Shown: positions 8,248 to 18,417, counted from the first letter of the stretch. The stretch is 64,000 nucleotides of DNA from Burkholderia cepacia (GCF_029962485.1 NZ_CP073638.1:930001-994000); one strand, 5' to 3'. Program-made: numbers and translations. The notes: a model not told the origin generated them from the letters alone.

Positions 8248-9716
8248 CGCGAGGCAAAGCCGCGATTCCGCTGGACCTGCCGCGCCCTTCCGGGCTGGCG
8301 GCCGGCAGCCCGCAGTCGAAACAGGAATGCATCGCCGACACGATTCGCGACGCGATCCTGAAGCGCCTGCTGCCCGCCGACAGCCCGCTGCCGTCGAGCC
8401 GGACGCTGGCCGCGCGCTGGGACATCGCGCGCGGCACCGTCGAAGCGGCGTACGACATCCTGTGCGCCGAGGGCTACATCGCACGCACGCAAGGGTCCGG
8501 CACGCGGGTCTGCGCGGTGGTGCCGGACAGCTTTCTGCGCGCGGTCGCGCAGCCTCATGCCCGCGCTGCACGCGCCGCGCCGGCAAGCGCGCCGGATGCG
8601 GCCGAGCCCGAACACGGCGTACGCCCGGGCGTCCCGTTCGTCGCGCGGCTCGCCGATCCCGGCCTGATGCCGATGCAGCAATGGAAGAAGGCGCTCGGCG
8701 CGAGCCTGCTTGCCGCGACGGCGCACGACCTTGGTGCGACGCCCGCGCAAGGCGTCGACAGCTTCCGTGGCGAAATCGCCGCGTACCTGCGGGAATACCG
8801 CGGCATTCCGTGCGACGCCGGCGACATCTTCATCACGACCGGCATCCGCCATTCGATCGATCTCGTCGCGCGCACGCTGCTCACGCCCGGCTCGACGGTG
8901 CTGATGGAAGATCCCGGCTACGTGTCGGCGTGGCAGATCTTCACGCTCGCGGGCGCGACCGTGATCGACGTGCCGGTCGATCGGGAAGGCATCGACACGG
9001 CGTCGCTGGACCGGTATCCCGATGCGCGCGCGGCCTATGTGACGCCCGCCCACCAGGCGCCGCTCGGCGTCACGATGTCGGTGTCGCGTCGGCTCGAACT
9101 GCTCGACTGGGCGCAGCGCAGTCGCACGTGGATCATCGAAGACGACTACGACGGCGAATTCAGCTACCAGACCGCCCCGCTGCCCGCGCTGAAATCGCTC
9201 GACGCATGCGATCGCGTGATCTATTGCGGCTCGTTCAACAAGACGCTGTTCTCGGGGCTGCGTATCGGCTTCATGGTCGTGCCGGCGGAACTGCGGCCAG
9301 CGCTGTCGGCCGTGTGGCATGCGACCGCACGCGCGGTCGGCGTAGCGCCCCAGCTGGCGCTGGCGCGCTTCATCGCCAACGGCGATTTTGCGAAGCACCT
9401 GCGCGCCGCGCGGCACGCGTACCGTCAGCGTCGCGACATCGTGCTCGACCAGTTGGCGAAGCACGCCGGCGGACGGTACGCGGTGTCCGGCGAACACGCG
9501 GGCTTTCATTTCGTGCTGTGGCTGCCGCCCGGCATGGACGACGCAGCCTGTGTCGCACCGGCCCGCGCGGCCGGCATCGCGTTGCAGCCGATTCGCGAAT
9601 TCTGTCGAAGCGCCCGGCGCGACGCGGGTGTCGTCGTCGGGTATGCCGCGCTGACCGCCGCGCAGGCGCGGCATGGCGGCCGGATCCTCGGCAAGTTGCT
9701 GGCGGCCTGCGCATAG
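8244..9716 (+). CDS. MocR-family regulator (GntR helix-turn-helix fused to aminotransferase-like domain)
   Basis: 490-residue PLP-dependent transcription factor. The winged helix-turn-helix occupies about residues 25-95 ('LPSSRTLAARWDIARGTVEAAYD', 'EGYIARTQGSGTRV'). A linker follows, then a fold-type-I aminotransferase domain with the PLP-binding Lys at residue 333 ('CGSFNKTLFSGLRIG') and the Asp of 'IEDDYDGEF'. Family members sense PLP or amino-group ligands, and some activate pdxST, gab or tau genes. No such genes are adjacent; the divergent neighbour is an efflux pump. The start codon abuts the direct repeats, which implies autoregulation. Confidence 0.92.
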   Translation: MARGKAAIPLDLPRPSGLAAGSPQSKQECIADTIRDAILKRLLPADSPLPSSRTLAARWDIARGTVEAAYDILCAEGYIARTQGSGTRVCAVVPDSFLRAVAQPHARAARAAPASAPDAAEPEHGVRPGVPFVARLADPGLMPMQQWKKALGASLLAATAHDLGATPAQGVDSFRGEIAAYLREYRGIPCDAGDIFITTGIRHSIDLVARTLLTPGSTVLMEDPGYVSAWQIFTLAGATVIDVPVDREGIDTASLDRYPDARAAYVTPAHQAPLGVTMSVSRRLELLDWAQRSRTWIIEDDYDGEFSYQTAPLPALKSLDACDRVIYCGSFNKTLFSGLRIGFMVVPAELRPALSAVWHATARAVGVAPQLALARFIANGDFAKHLRAARHAYRQRRDIVLDQLAKHAGGRYAVSGEHAGFHFVLWLPPGMDDAACVAPARAAGIALQPIREFCRSARRDAGVVVGYAALTAAQARHGGRILGKLLAACA

Positions 9717-9934
9717 CCCGCCGTCGTGACGGGCTTGCGCGCCCGCCCGAGCACCGCGTTCCTCCCTTTCGAACCGTGCCGCGCACCGCGGCACCGGCGG
9801 CCGCGGCCGCGTCGACCTCGGGAAATCCATGACACAAACAGCGCGACTGCGAACAGAAATGAAAGCAGGCTGAAAGTGCCCCGCAATTAACATCCGCTCC
9901 ACTCGAACAACACTATGCGTAACTGGAGGAAGAC

Positions 9935-11035
9935 ATGCCGTTTGCACCGAAGCACCTCGCCGCCGCGCTGGCGATCGTCCTGGGCACTGCCGCCGGCAGC
10001 GCCGTCGCGCAGGTTCCGGCCGGGTATCCGGGTAACTACCAAGGCGTAATCGACGCCGCGAAGAAGGAAGGCAAGCTGATCGTCTACTCGACGACCGACA
10101 CGGGCCTCGTACGTCCGCTGATCAAGGACTTCGAAAGCCTGTACGGCGTGAAGGTCGAGTACAACGACATGAACAGTACCGAGCTGTACAACCGCTACAT
10201 CAGCGAGAACGCGGCGAGCAGCACCAGCGCCGACGTGCTGTGGAGCTCGGCGATGGACCTGCAGGTCAAGCTCGTCAACGACGGCCTGATGGCGTCCTAC
10301 GATTCGCCCGAAAGCCCGAACCTGCCGCAATGGTCGCAATACCAGAAGCAGGCGTACGGCACGACGTTCGAGCCGCTCGCGATCGTCTACAACAAGCGCC
10401 TGATCCCCGAGAACGAAGTGCCGACGACGCGCGCCGACCTGATCAAGCTGCTCACCACGCAAGCCGACAAGTTCAAGGGCAAGGTCACGACCTACGACAT
10501 CGAGAAATCGGGCGTCGGCTTCAACTACCTGACGCAGGACGCGCACGTAAACGAGAAGGTCACGTGGGAACTCGTGAAGGCGATCGGCGCGACCGGCCCG
10601 AAGCTGCAATCGAGCACGGGCGCGATGATGGAGCGCATCTCATCGGGCGAGAACCTGATCGGCTACAACATCATTGGTTCGTACGCTTACGCGAAGGCGA
10701 AGAAGGACAAGTCGATCGGCTATGTGTTTCCGAAGGACTACACGCAGGTCGTGAGCCGCCTCGCCACCGTGTCGAAGAAGGCGAAGAACCCGAACGCCGC
10801 GAAGCTGTGGGTCGACTACCTGCTGTCGAAGCGCGGCCAGACGCTGATCGCGAACCAGGCGAACCTGTACGCGATCCGCGCGGACGTGACCGGCGAAACG
10901 TCGGCCGCGAGCCTGTCGAAGGAGCTCGGCGATTCGCTGAAGCCGATCCAGATCGGCACCGGCCTGCTCGTCTATCTCGACCAGTCGAAGCGCCTCGCCT
11001 TCCTGAAGCAATGGCAGCAGGCGATCAAGCGCTGA
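9935..11035 (+). CDS. Iron(III)-type ABC transporter substrate-binding protein (FbpA-like)
   Basis: 366-residue periplasmic protein with a Sec signal peptide (residues 1-25, ending SAVAQ). The mature part has the class 'YSTTDTGLVRPLIKDFE' opening and 'SADVLWSSAMD', typical of the FbpA/AfuA/polyamine-related family. A good ribosome-binding site (GGAGG, 9 nt before the ATG) supports the start. Permease and ATPase genes follow on the same strand. A strong hairpin after this gene could set higher expression of the receptor than of the membrane parts. Iron is the default guess; polyamine or phosphonate-like ligands cannot be excluded. Confidence 0.88.
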   Translation: MPFAPKHLAAALAIVLGTAAGSAVAQVPAGYPGNYQGVIDAAKKEGKLIVYSTTDTGLVRPLIKDFESLYGVKVEYNDMNSTELYNRYISENAASSTSADVLWSSAMDLQVKLVNDGLMASYDSPESPNLPQWSQYQKQAYGTTFEPLAIVYNKRLIPENEVPTTRADLIKLLTTQADKFKGKVTTYDIEKSGVGFNYLTQDAHVNEKVTWELVKAIGATGPKLQSSTGAMMERISSGENLIGYNIIGSYAYAKAKKDKSIGYVFPKDYTQVVSRLATVSKKAKNPNAAKLWVDYLLSKRGQTLIANQANLYAIRADVTGETSAASLSKELGDSLKPIQIGTGLLVYLDQSKRLAFLKQWQQAIKR

Positions 11036-11056
11036 TCCGCTGAACAGCTGACCACC

Positions 11057-11086
11057 GGCCGCCCGCCGCGCATCGCGCGGGCGGCC
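11057..11086 (+). terminator. Hairpin between receptor and permease genes (attenuator/mRNA stabiliser)
   Basis: Perfect 10-bp inverted repeat GGCCGCCCGC / GCGGGCGGCC with a 10-nt loop, 21 nt after the receptor stop. No T-run follows (a pyrimidine stretch CCTTCCCCTT does), so partial termination or 3'-end protection is more likely than full termination. Confidence 0.5.
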
Positions 11087-11143
11087 CCTTCCCCTTACCG
11101 ACTTCCTTGAGGCGGCCATCCGGATGGCCGCAGGGGCGAACTC

Positions 11144-12916
11144 ATGCTTTCAACCAGCACACGCGGCACGGCACCGGCCGTTCCGCCCGCCACCGGCCCG
11201 CGCGACACGATTCCCGCGCTGCCGGTCAACAGCCTGCAGCCGCTCGCCGGCATGCTGCGCTGGATCGTCGTCGCGGTACTGACCATCGCGGTCGCACTGC
11301 CGCTCGGCTTCATCCTGTTCCAGAGCCTGCTGTCCGCGCCGTTCTTCGACGCGAACAGGACGCTCGGCATCGAAGGCTTCCGGTTCATCTTCAGCGATCC
11401 CGACTTCTGGTCGGCCGTGAAGAACTCGTTCATCATCGCCGGCGGGATGCTGTTCATCTCGATCCCGCTCGGCGGCATCCTCGCGTTCCTGATGGTGCGC
11501 ACCGACCTGCCCGGCCGCCGCTGGCTCGAACCGCTGCTGCTCACGCCCGTGTTCGTGTCGCCGATGGTGCTCGCGTTCGGCTACGTGGTCGCCGCCGGCC
11601 CGGTCGGCTTCTACTCGGTGTGGTTCAAGGAACTGTTCGGGGTGCAGAACGTGCCCTGGAACGTGTACTCGATCTTCGCGATCACGGTGATCGTCGGCCT
11701 CACGCACGTGCCGCACGTGTACCTGTATTCGTCGGCCGCGCTGCGCAATCTCGGCTCGGACGTCGAGGAAGCCGCGCGCGTGACGGGCGCCCGCCCGTTC
11801 CGCGTCGCGCTCGACGTGAGCCTGCCGATGACGATGCCCGCGCTGCTGTTCGCCGGCGTGCTCGTGTTCTTCCTCGGCTTCGAGGTGTTCGGGCTGCCGC
11901 TCGTGCTCGGCGATCCGGAAGGCCACCTCGTGCTCGCCACCTACCTGTACAAGCTGACCAACAAGCTCGGCGTGCCGTCGTATCACCTGATGGCCGCGGT
12001 CGCCGTGTGCATCGTCGCGATCACGTTCCCGCTCGTGCTGCTGCAGCGCCGCCTGCTGAAGACCGCGAACCGCTTCGTCACCGTGAAGGGCAAGGCCGGC
12101 CGCGCGACGGTACTGCCGCTCGGCGTGTGGCGCTGGGTCGCGCTCGCGATCGTCGCGCTGTGGCTGATGCTGACCGTGATCGTGCCGATCTCGGGCATCG
12201 TGCTGCGCGCGTTCGTGACCAACTGGGGCGAAGGCGTCGCGCTCGCCGAGGTGCTCACGCTGTCGAACTTCATCGAGCTGTTCGAGCAGGACAACCTGGT
12301 GCGCGCGATCGTCAACACGCTCGGCATCGGCGTGATCGGCGGTGCGCTCGCGGTCGGCTTCTACTCGCTCGTCGCGTTCGCCGGCCACCGCCGCCCCGAC
12401 TGGGCGACCAAGCTGCTCGACTACCTCGTGCTGCTGCCGCGCGCGGTGCCGGGCCTGCTCGCCGGTCTCGCGTTCCTGTGGATCTTCCTGTTCGTGCCGG
12501 GCCTGCGCGAGCTGAAGAACTCGATGTGGAGCATCTGGATCGCGTACACGGTCGTGTGGCTCGCGTACGGGATGCGGCTCATCCAGAGCGCGCTGCTGCA
12601 GGTCGGCCCCGAACTCGAGGAAGCCGGCCGCAGCGTCGGCGCGACCCGCAGCCGCGTGTCGCTCGACGTGACGCTGCCGCTCGTGCGTTTCGGCCTGCTC
12701 GCCGCGTGGCTGCTGATCTTCATGATCTTCGAGCGCGAATACTCGACCGCCGTCTACCTGCTGTCGCCCGGCACCGAAGTGATCGGCGCGCTGCTCGTGT
12801 CGCTGTGGGCGACCGGCGCCGTCGACCAGGTTGCCGCGCTTTCTGTCATCAACATCGCGATGGTCGGCGCCGGTCTCGGCGTGGCCCTGCGCTTCGGAGT
12901 GAAACTTCATGGATAA
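11144..12916 (+). CDS. ABC transporter permease, FbpB-like (two fused permease halves)
   Basis: 590-residue inner-membrane protein made of two binding-protein-dependent permease domains, about residues 40-310 and 340-590. Each has an EAA loop: 'VEEAARVTGARPFRVALDV' in the first half and 'LEEAGRSVGATRSRVSLDV' in the second. The duplicated layout is that of FbpB/SfuB iron permeases. It overlaps the ATPase gene by 8 nt. The N-terminal ~35 residues are a Thr/Pro/Ala-rich cytoplasmic extension. Confidence 0.92.
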   Translation: MLSTSTRGTAPAVPPATGPRDTIPALPVNSLQPLAGMLRWIVVAVLTIAVALPLGFILFQSLLSAPFFDANRTLGIEGFRFIFSDPDFWSAVKNSFIIAGGMLFISIPLGGILAFLMVRTDLPGRRWLEPLLLTPVFVSPMVLAFGYVVAAGPVGFYSVWFKELFGVQNVPWNVYSIFAITVIVGLTHVPHVYLYSSAALRNLGSDVEEAARVTGARPFRVALDVSLPMTMPALLFAGVLVFFLGFEVFGLPLVLGDPEGHLVLATYLYKLTNKLGVPSYHLMAAVAVCIVAITFPLVLLQRRLLKTANRFVTVKGKAGRATVLPLGVWRWVALAIVALWLMLTVIVPISGIVLRAFVTNWGEGVALAEVLTLSNFIELFEQDNLVRAIVNTLGIGVIGGALAVGFYSLVAFAGHRRPDWATKLLDYLVLLPRAVPGLLAGLAFLWIFLFVPGLRELKNSMWSIWIAYTVVWLAYGMRLIQSALLQVGPELEEAGRSVGATRSRVSLDVTLPLVRFGLLAAWLLIFMIFEREYSTAVYLLSPGTEVIGALLVSLWATGAVDQVAALSVINIAMVGAGLGVALRFGVKLHG

Positions 12917-13976
12917 GCTCATCGTCGACGATCTGCATCTCAGCTACGGCGCCAATCCGATCCTCAAGGGCGTGTCGTTCGAACTGAAGGCCGGCGAAGT
13001 CGTGTGCCTGCTCGGCGCGTCGGGCAGCGGCAAGACCACGCTGCTGCGCGCGGTGGCCGGCCTCGAACAGCCGTCCGACGGCCGCATCCAGCTCGACGAC
13101 CGCGTGTTCTTCGACGGCGCGAAACGCGTCGACCTGCCCGTCGAGCAGCGCTCGCTCGGCCTCGTGTTCCAGTCGTACGCGCTGTGGCCGCACCGCACCG
13201 TCGCCGACAACGTCGGCTACGGGCTGAAGCTGCGCCGCGTAGCGCCTGCCGAACAGAAGCGCCGCGTACAAGCCGCGCTCGACCAGCTCGGCCTCGGCCA
13301 TCTCGCCGAACGCTTTCCGCACCAGTTGTCGGGCGGCCAGCAGCAGCGCGTCGCGATCGCACGCGCGCTCGTCTACAACCCGCCGGTGATCCTGCTCGAC
13401 GAGCCGCTGTCGAACCTCGATGCCAAGCTGCGCGAGGAAGCGCGTGCGTGGCTGCGCGAGCTGATCGTGTCGCTCGGGCTGTCGGCCCTGTGCGTGACGC
13501 ACGACCAGACCGAGGCGATGGCGATGTCCGACCGCATCCTGCTGCTGCGCAACGGCCGCATTGAACAGGAAGGCACGCCGGCCGAGCTGTACGGCGCGCC
13601 GCGCTCGCTGTACACGGCCGAGTTCATGGGTAGCAACAACCGGATCGACGCGCGCGTCGCGGCGGTCGACGGCGAACGCGTGACGCTCGCCGGCGACGGC
13701 TGGGAACTGCAGGCACTCGCCCGCGACACGTTCGCGCCAGGCCAGGACGCGCAGGCCGTGATCCGCCTCGAACGCGTGCAGGTCACCGACGGCCCGGGCG
13801 CGAACCGCCTGCAGGCCGATCTCGTCACGTCGATGTATCTCGGCGACCGCTGGGAATACCTGTTCCATTGCGGCGAGATGCGCCTGCGCGCGTTCGGCCA
13901 CGTGCCGCGCGCGGCCGGCAAGCACTGGATCGAATTCCCGACCAACGACTGCTGGGCGTTCGCGAAAGCGGGCTGA
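12909..13976 (+). CDS. ABC transporter ATP-binding protein, FbpC/PotA-like
   Basis: 355-residue ATPase. Motifs are Walker A GASGSGKTT (residues 36-44), Q-loop 'LVFQSYALWPH', signature 'LSGGQQQR', Walker B 'VILLDEPLSNLDA' and H-loop 'CVTHDQTEAMA'. The C-terminal ~115 residues form a TOBE-type regulatory domain. It overlaps the permease stop by 8 nt and completes the iron-class importer. Confidence 0.93.
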   Translation: MDKLIVDDLHLSYGANPILKGVSFELKAGEVVCLLGASGSGKTTLLRAVAGLEQPSDGRIQLDDRVFFDGAKRVDLPVEQRSLGLVFQSYALWPHRTVADNVGYGLKLRRVAPAEQKRRVQAALDQLGLGHLAERFPHQLSGGQQQRVAIARALVYNPPVILLDEPLSNLDAKLREEARAWLRELIVSLGLSALCVTHDQTEAMAMSDRILLLRNGRIEQEGTPAELYGAPRSLYTAEFMGSNNRIDARVAAVDGERVTLAGDGWELQALARDTFAPGQDAQAVIRLERVQVTDGPGANRLQADLVTSMYLGDRWEYLFHCGEMRLRAFGHVPRAAGKHWIEFPTNDCWAFAKAG

Positions 13977-14136
13977 CCCGGTCGCGGCGGCACGCCTACC
14001 GCCGCATCTGTACGCCGCGCGCATCCCGCCATGCAATGACACGCCTGTCCCGCGGACGCATACCCGCGTTCGCCGCGGCCGGCTGCGCGCCGCCCCCCGT
14101 TTCACCCCACCCACAAGAATCAAGGAGACACCGTCA

Positions 14137-15228
14137 ATGAAGTCACGCGCAGAACGTTCCCTTCGCGCCGCCGTCCTGACCGGATCGGCCGCCGTCGCCG
14201 GCCTCGCGGCAGGCGCCGCGCACGCGCAGTCGTCGGTCACGATGTACGGGATCATGGACGCCGGCATCGAATACACGAACCACGCGGCGCCGGAAGGCGG
14301 CAGTTCGGTCAAGCTCAAGTCGGGCAACAAGAACACGTCGCGCTGGGGCCTGCGCGGCGTCGAGGATCTCGGCGGCGGGCTGAAGGCCGTGTTCCGCCTC
14401 GAAAGCGGGATCGACCTCGCGAACGGCGCGTTCGACGACGGCCCCGACTCGATCTTCGCGCGCCGCGCGACGGTCGGCCTGAAAAGCAAATGGGGCGAAC
14501 TGACGCTCGGCCGCAACTACACCGTCACGTACGACTACATGCTGCCGTTCGACCCGATGGGTTACGCGCAGAACTACTCGTGGGCCACGTCGTCGATGGC
14601 GACGGGCGGCCGCAAGGACGGCATGTTCACGCGCTCGTCGAACGCGGTGCGCTACGACGGCGAGTTCAGCGGCTTCAAGTTCGGCGCGATGTACGGCTTC
14701 GGCAACGTGCCGGGCAGCATGAAGACCAGCTCGAAATACGACGTCGCGGTCGGCTACGAGAAAGGCCCGTTCGCGGCGGTCGTCACGTTCGACCGGCAAA
14801 ACGGCGCGGCCGACAGCGTCACGCCGGCCGATACCGTCAACTACATCCAGGGCATCCACGCGGGCCTGAGCTACGACTTCGGCAACCTGAAGACGATGGC
14901 CGGCTATCGCAACTACAAGCGCACGTTCCACACCACGGCGGCGAACCAGTTGAGCGACATGGTCTGGCTCGGCGGTTCGTACCAGTTCACGCCGGCGTTC
15001 TCGCTGATCGCGGCCGTCTATCACCAGAACATCAAGGGCGGCAGCGATGCCGATCCGACGCTGGTGTCGATGCGCGCGAACTACGCACTGTCGAAGCGCA
15101 CGGTGCTGTATGCGGCCGGCGCGTTCGCGATCGCGAAACACGACCAGAAGGTCGGCGTGTCGCGCGATTTCGCGGGATACGGCACCACGCAGGTCGGTGT
15201 CACGGCGGGGATTCAGCAGCGGTTCTGA
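14137..15228 (+). CDS. Gram-negative porin (OpcP/Omp38-type)
   Basis: 363-residue outer-membrane general porin of the betaproteobacterial trimeric class. The Sec signal peptide (residues 1-30) ends in AHAQ. The mature start 'SSVTMYGIMDAGIEY' is the standard first strand, 'GLRGVEDLGGGLKAVFRLESG' is the conserved second-third strand region, and the chain ends in the C-terminal Phe needed for BAM insertion. It follows the iron ABC operon by 160 nt with its own AAGGAG ribosome-binding site, so it may be independently transcribed. Confidence 0.93.
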   Translation: MKSRAERSLRAAVLTGSAAVAGLAAGAAHAQSSVTMYGIMDAGIEYTNHAAPEGGSSVKLKSGNKNTSRWGLRGVEDLGGGLKAVFRLESGIDLANGAFDDGPDSIFARRATVGLKSKWGELTLGRNYTVTYDYMLPFDPMGYAQNYSWATSSMATGGRKDGMFTRSSNAVRYDGEFSGFKFGAMYGFGNVPGSMKTSSKYDVAVGYEKGPFAAVVTFDRQNGAADSVTPADTVNYIQGIHAGLSYDFGNLKTMAGYRNYKRTFHTTAANQLSDMVWLGGSYQFTPAFSLIAAVYHQNIKGGSDADPTLVSMRANYALSKRTVLYAAGAFAIAKHDQKVGVSRDFAGYGTTQVGVTAGIQQRF

Positions 15229-15373
15229 GTCCACCGCGATGGGTGACGACCGGCGTCTGTCGCCCGGTGTCGCCCTTTTACCCGACGCGCGGCGGCACGA
15301 CGACGAATGACCGAATGTCGCCGCGCGGCTCGACCATCGGGCAATGTCCGGCAGGCGGCGGCTCGCTTGCCGC

Positions 15374-16336
15374 TCAGTCGCCGCGCATCGTGAACACCGG
15401 ACGCACGAGACTGTTCGTATCGCTCCAGTGTTCGTCGACATCCGACAGCGGCACCGTGCGCGTGTCGATCGCCAGGCCCGCCGGCCCGGCCGCGTCGAAC
15501 ACACCGCGCACCGACGCCAGCAAGCGCGGCAGCGACACACTGCCGATGCCACTCCCCATCAGCTCGATTGCCGTCGCCCGCAACACGGCGCCCGGCAGCA
15601 GCACGTCCGCGCCGCCGATCGAGCCGATCTGCACGAAACGCAGCCGGCGGCCATCGGGCGTCGCCTTCGCGGCGGCAACCAGCAGCGCCTGCGCGCTGGC
15701 CCCCCACAGATAATCAAGCACGACATCCACGCCTTCACGGAAGTGCGGTTCGAGCGCACGCGCCAGATGCGCATCGTCCTGCTGCAAAGACACGACGGCA
15801 TCCGCACCGGCATTCAGCAACGCCTGCAACGCAGCCGCGTTGCGGCCCGTCGCGATCACCTTCGCGGCGCCGAGATGCTTCGCGATCCGCACCGCCAGCC
15901 GCCCCGACGTACCCGTCGCGCCATTGACGAGCACCGTCTCGCCCGCGACAAGCCGCGCGCGTTCGGTCAGCGCCGCCCACGACGACATCCCCGGAATCGC
16001 GATCGCCGCGGCCGTGACGTCGTCGAGCGTGTCCGGGAGCGGCACGCACTGCGTATCGGGCGCGATCGTGCGCTCGGCCATCGCGCCGAACGGCGTGGGA
16101 GCGCCGAAGAAGTAAACGCGTCGACCATCGTCGAGGCGGCCAACGCCGTCGACGCCGACGACGAACGGATAGCGCGCGCCCGACGAGTAGTGCTTGCCGG
16201 ATGCACGCGCCTGGGCGATCCGGCTCAATGCGGACGCCGTCACGTCGATCAGGCTGTGGCCTGCCATCGCGCGCGGCGCATCGAATTCCATATGAACGGG
16301 ACGCTCGCCTGCGCCCGTCACGACTGCTGCTTTCAT
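15374..16336 (-). CDS. Quinone oxidoreductase-like MDR-family dehydrogenase
   Basis: 320-residue medium-chain dehydrogenase/reductase. The NADPH-binding Rossmann segment reads 'VLVNGATGTSGRLAVRIAKHLG' (about 135-156), and the N-terminal GroES-like part has 'YPFVVGVDGVGRL'. Structural zinc cysteines are absent, as in zeta-crystallin/quinone reductase members. It lies 46 nt downstream of a small gene on the same strand, and both are divergent from an AraC regulator that probably controls them. Confidence 0.87.
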   Translation of the reverse strand: MKAAVVTGAGERPVHMEFDAPRAMAGHSLIDVTASALSRIAQARASGKHYSSGARYPFVVGVDGVGRLDDGRRVYFFGAPTPFGAMAERTIAPDTQCVPLPDTLDDVTAAAIAIPGMSSWAALTERARLVAGETVLVNGATGTSGRLAVRIAKHLGAAKVIATGRNAAALQALLNAGADAVVSLQQDDAHLARALEPHFREGVDVVLDYLWGASAQALLVAAAKATPDGRRLRFVQIGSIGGADVLLPGAVLRATAIELMGSGIGSVSLPRLLASVRGVFDAAGPAGLAIDTRTVPLSDVDEHWSDTNSLVRPVFTMRGD

Positions 16337-16382
16337 GGTGACTCCTTGATTCGGGGATCTCGATCGACGGTTCCGGCGCGCA

Positions 16383-16634
16383 TCAGCGTGCGTCGAGCCA
16401 CGCGCGCAGTGCGAGATCGCGCACTTCCAGCACGTCGAACAGGCCGAGCGCCCGCAGCGCGGGCAACGCGTCGATCGCGTCGGCCTCCGCGCGCGCCCGG
16501 TCGGCGGGTGCCGCGTTCGGGTCGGTCAGCACACGCGCGTTGACCAGGAATGCGCCGACAGTCCCCTTGCGGATCGTCGTTCCGCCGTTTTCAATCTGGT
16601 CGGCATGGTCGGGAAGCATCTGTTCGGCTCGCAT
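16383..16634 (-). CDS. Conserved small protein of unknown function
   Basis: 83-residue soluble protein, first gene of a likely two-gene unit with the quinone oxidoreductase. No domain is recognised. The composition is coding-like, with a mixed N-terminus ('MRAEQMLPDHADQIENGGT') and an Ala/Asp/Arg-rich helical C-terminal half. The segment 'RKGTVGAFLVNARVL' suggests a beta-strand core. It lies 95 nt from the divergent AraC gene, which makes regulation by that protein likely. It is credible because it fills the gap with normal codon use. Confidence 0.65.
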   Translation of the reverse strand: MRAEQMLPDHADQIENGGTTIRKGTVGAFLVNARVLTDPNAAPADRARAEADAIDALPALRALGLFDVLEVRDLALRAWLDAR

Positions 16635-16729
16635 CGCGTCGTACTCCGGTTGTCATCGATGGACGCAGTGTAGGCGTGCGAAGCCGGCCGATCTCCGGTA
16701 TAACCGCCATTCGATACCGATATCCGGCC

Positions 16730-17521
16730 ATGTCCGATCCGCTCCTGCCCGCCCGATTCATCACATCCGACGATGGCCCGTTTGTCGTCGCCGCCGTGCT
16801 GTCGCAACGCGACCCGCGCATCACGCCGCCGCATGCGCATGCGCGCGGCCAGCTTGTCGGCGCGCTGAGCGGGCTGCTGACGATCGGTCTCGACGATCAG
16901 GACTGGGTCGTGCCGGCGATTCATGCGATCTGGATTCCGCCGCATTGCCGGCATTCGCTGCGTTCGTTCGGGCCGATTGCCGGTTGGTCTGCGTTCGTCG
17001 CCGAAGCGCGTTGCGCGACACTGCCGGCTACGCCGCGCGCGATCCGCACGACGCCGCTGTTGCGCGAAGCCGTGCAGCGCGCGGCCAGCTGGGGCGATTC
17101 GGAACTGGATGCCGCGCAGACGCGGATCGCCGACGTGATCCTCGATGAAATCGCGTCGTCGGAAGTCGAGGCGCTGGGGCTGGTGCGGCCGCAGGACTCG
17201 CGGCTCATCAAGATTACCGATGCGCTGGCCACGAATCTCGCGGACAACCGACGCCTGGAGGAATGGGCCGAATGGGCCGGCATCAGTGCGCGGACGATGA
17301 GCCGCCGCTTCGTCGCCGAGACGGGGCTGACGTTCGCGCAGTGGCGTCAGCAGGCCCGGCTGCTGCGGGCGCTGGAGAGAATCGCGGATGACGTGCCGGT
17401 GACGACGATTGCACTCGATCTCGGGTACGACAATGTGAGCGCGTTCATCGACATGTTCCGGCGGGCGTTGGGGACGACGCCGGGAAGGTATTTGGAGGCG
17501 GGGCGACGAGCTGAGGGATAG
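16730..17521 (+). CDS. AraC-family transcriptional regulator
   Basis: 263-residue regulator with an N-terminal cupin-like sensing domain ('ITPPHAHARGQLVGALSG', then 'IWIPPHCRHSLRSFG'). A C-terminal double helix-turn-helix follows ('RLEEWAEWAGISARTMSRRFVAETG' and 'VPVTTIALDLGYDNVSAFIDMFRRALG'). The ATG at 16730 gives the normal family length; upstream in-frame sequence is antisense to the divergent small gene. The probable targets are the divergent small gene and the quinone oxidoreductase, through the 95-nt spacer. Confidence 0.9.
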   Translation: MSDPLLPARFITSDDGPFVVAAVLSQRDPRITPPHAHARGQLVGALSGLLTIGLDDQDWVVPAIHAIWIPPHCRHSLRSFGPIAGWSAFVAEARCATLPATPRAIRTTPLLREAVQRAASWGDSELDAAQTRIADVILDEIASSEVEALGLVRPQDSRLIKITDALATNLADNRRLEEWAEWAGISARTMSRRFVAETGLTFAQWRQQARLLRALERIADDVPVTTIALDLGYDNVSAFIDMFRRALGTTPGRYLEAGRRAEG

Positions 17522-17610
17522 CTGCAACCGACGGCAGGTGTGGACGGTCGCGGCCCACTTACTGATATGTCGGATAGGCTCCCGACAACCGTCGCCCGCC
17601 GCCGCTTCGT

Positions 17611-18417
17611 TCAATACGTCCCGTCGCCCTTCTTCACCGCCTCGCCGCCGTTCCCCTTGAACTGCGCGGCCAACCGCTCCGCGCTTCTCGCCAGCAGCGT
17701 CGTATCGACCCCGACCGCGACGAACAGCGCACCCGCTTCCAGATAACGCCGCGCGGCCACTTCATCCGCACTCAGAATCCCCGGCGCCTTGCCGGCTGCC
17801 TTGATCGTCCGGATCGCACCGTCGATCGCGGCCTGCACGTCCGGGTGTCCCGGATTGCCGAGATGCCCGAGATCGGCGGCCAGGTCAGCCGGCCCGATGA
17901 ACACGCCGTCGACGCCTTCGACGCGCGCAATCGCATCGATCGCATCGAGCCCCGCGCGCGTCTCGACCTGCACGAGTACGGCCATTTCGTCGTTCGCGCG
18001 ATGCAGGTAATCGCCCACGCGATTCCACCGCGACGCGCGCGCCAGTGCGCTGCCGACGCCGCGAATGCCGTGCGGCGGGTATCGCGTCGCCGCCACGGCC
18101 GCGCGCGCTTCGTCCGCGCTCTGCACCATCGGCACGAGCAGCGTCTGCGCACCGAGATCGAGCACCTGCTTGACGATCACCGGATCGTTCCACGGCACGC
18201 GCACGACCGGATGCGACGGGTACGGCGCGATCGCCTGCAGTTGCGCGAGGATCGTCGGCACCGTGTTCGGCGCATGCTCGCCGTCGATCAGCAGCCAGTC
18301 GAAACCGGCGCCCGCGACGACTTCGGCGCTGTACGGATTCGCGAGCCCGAGCCACAGCCCGACCTGCGCGTCGCCGCGCGCCAGCGCGGCCTTGAACACA
18401 TTCGACGGAATCTGCAT
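17611..18417 (-). CDS. hpaI: 4-hydroxy-2-oxoheptanedioate aldolase HpaI
   Basis: 268-residue HpcH/HpaI class II metal-dependent aldolase. It splits 4-hydroxy-2-oxoheptane-1,7-dioate into pyruvate and succinate semialdehyde, the last step of homoprotocatechuate breakdown. Family landmarks are the catalytic His48 in '[10 protein letters not shown]', Arg73 in 'VVRVPWN', the metal-binding Glu in '[12 protein letters not shown]' and Asp in '[14 protein letters not shown]'. It is the last gene of the hpa operon, 12 nt after hpaH. Confidence 0.93.
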   Translation of the reverse strand: MQIPSNVFKAALARGDAQVGLWLGLANPYSAEVVAGAGFDWLLIDGEHAPNTVPTILAQLQAIAPYPSHPVVRVPWNDPVIVKQVLDLGAQTLLVPMVQSADEARAAVAATRYPPHGIRGVGSALARASRWNRVGDYLHRANDEMAVLVQVETRAGLDAIDAIARVEGVDGVFIGPADLAADLGHLGNPGHPDVQAAIDGAIRTIKAAGKAPGILSADEVAARRYLEAGALFVAVGVDTTLLARSAERLAAQFKGNGGEAVKKGDGTY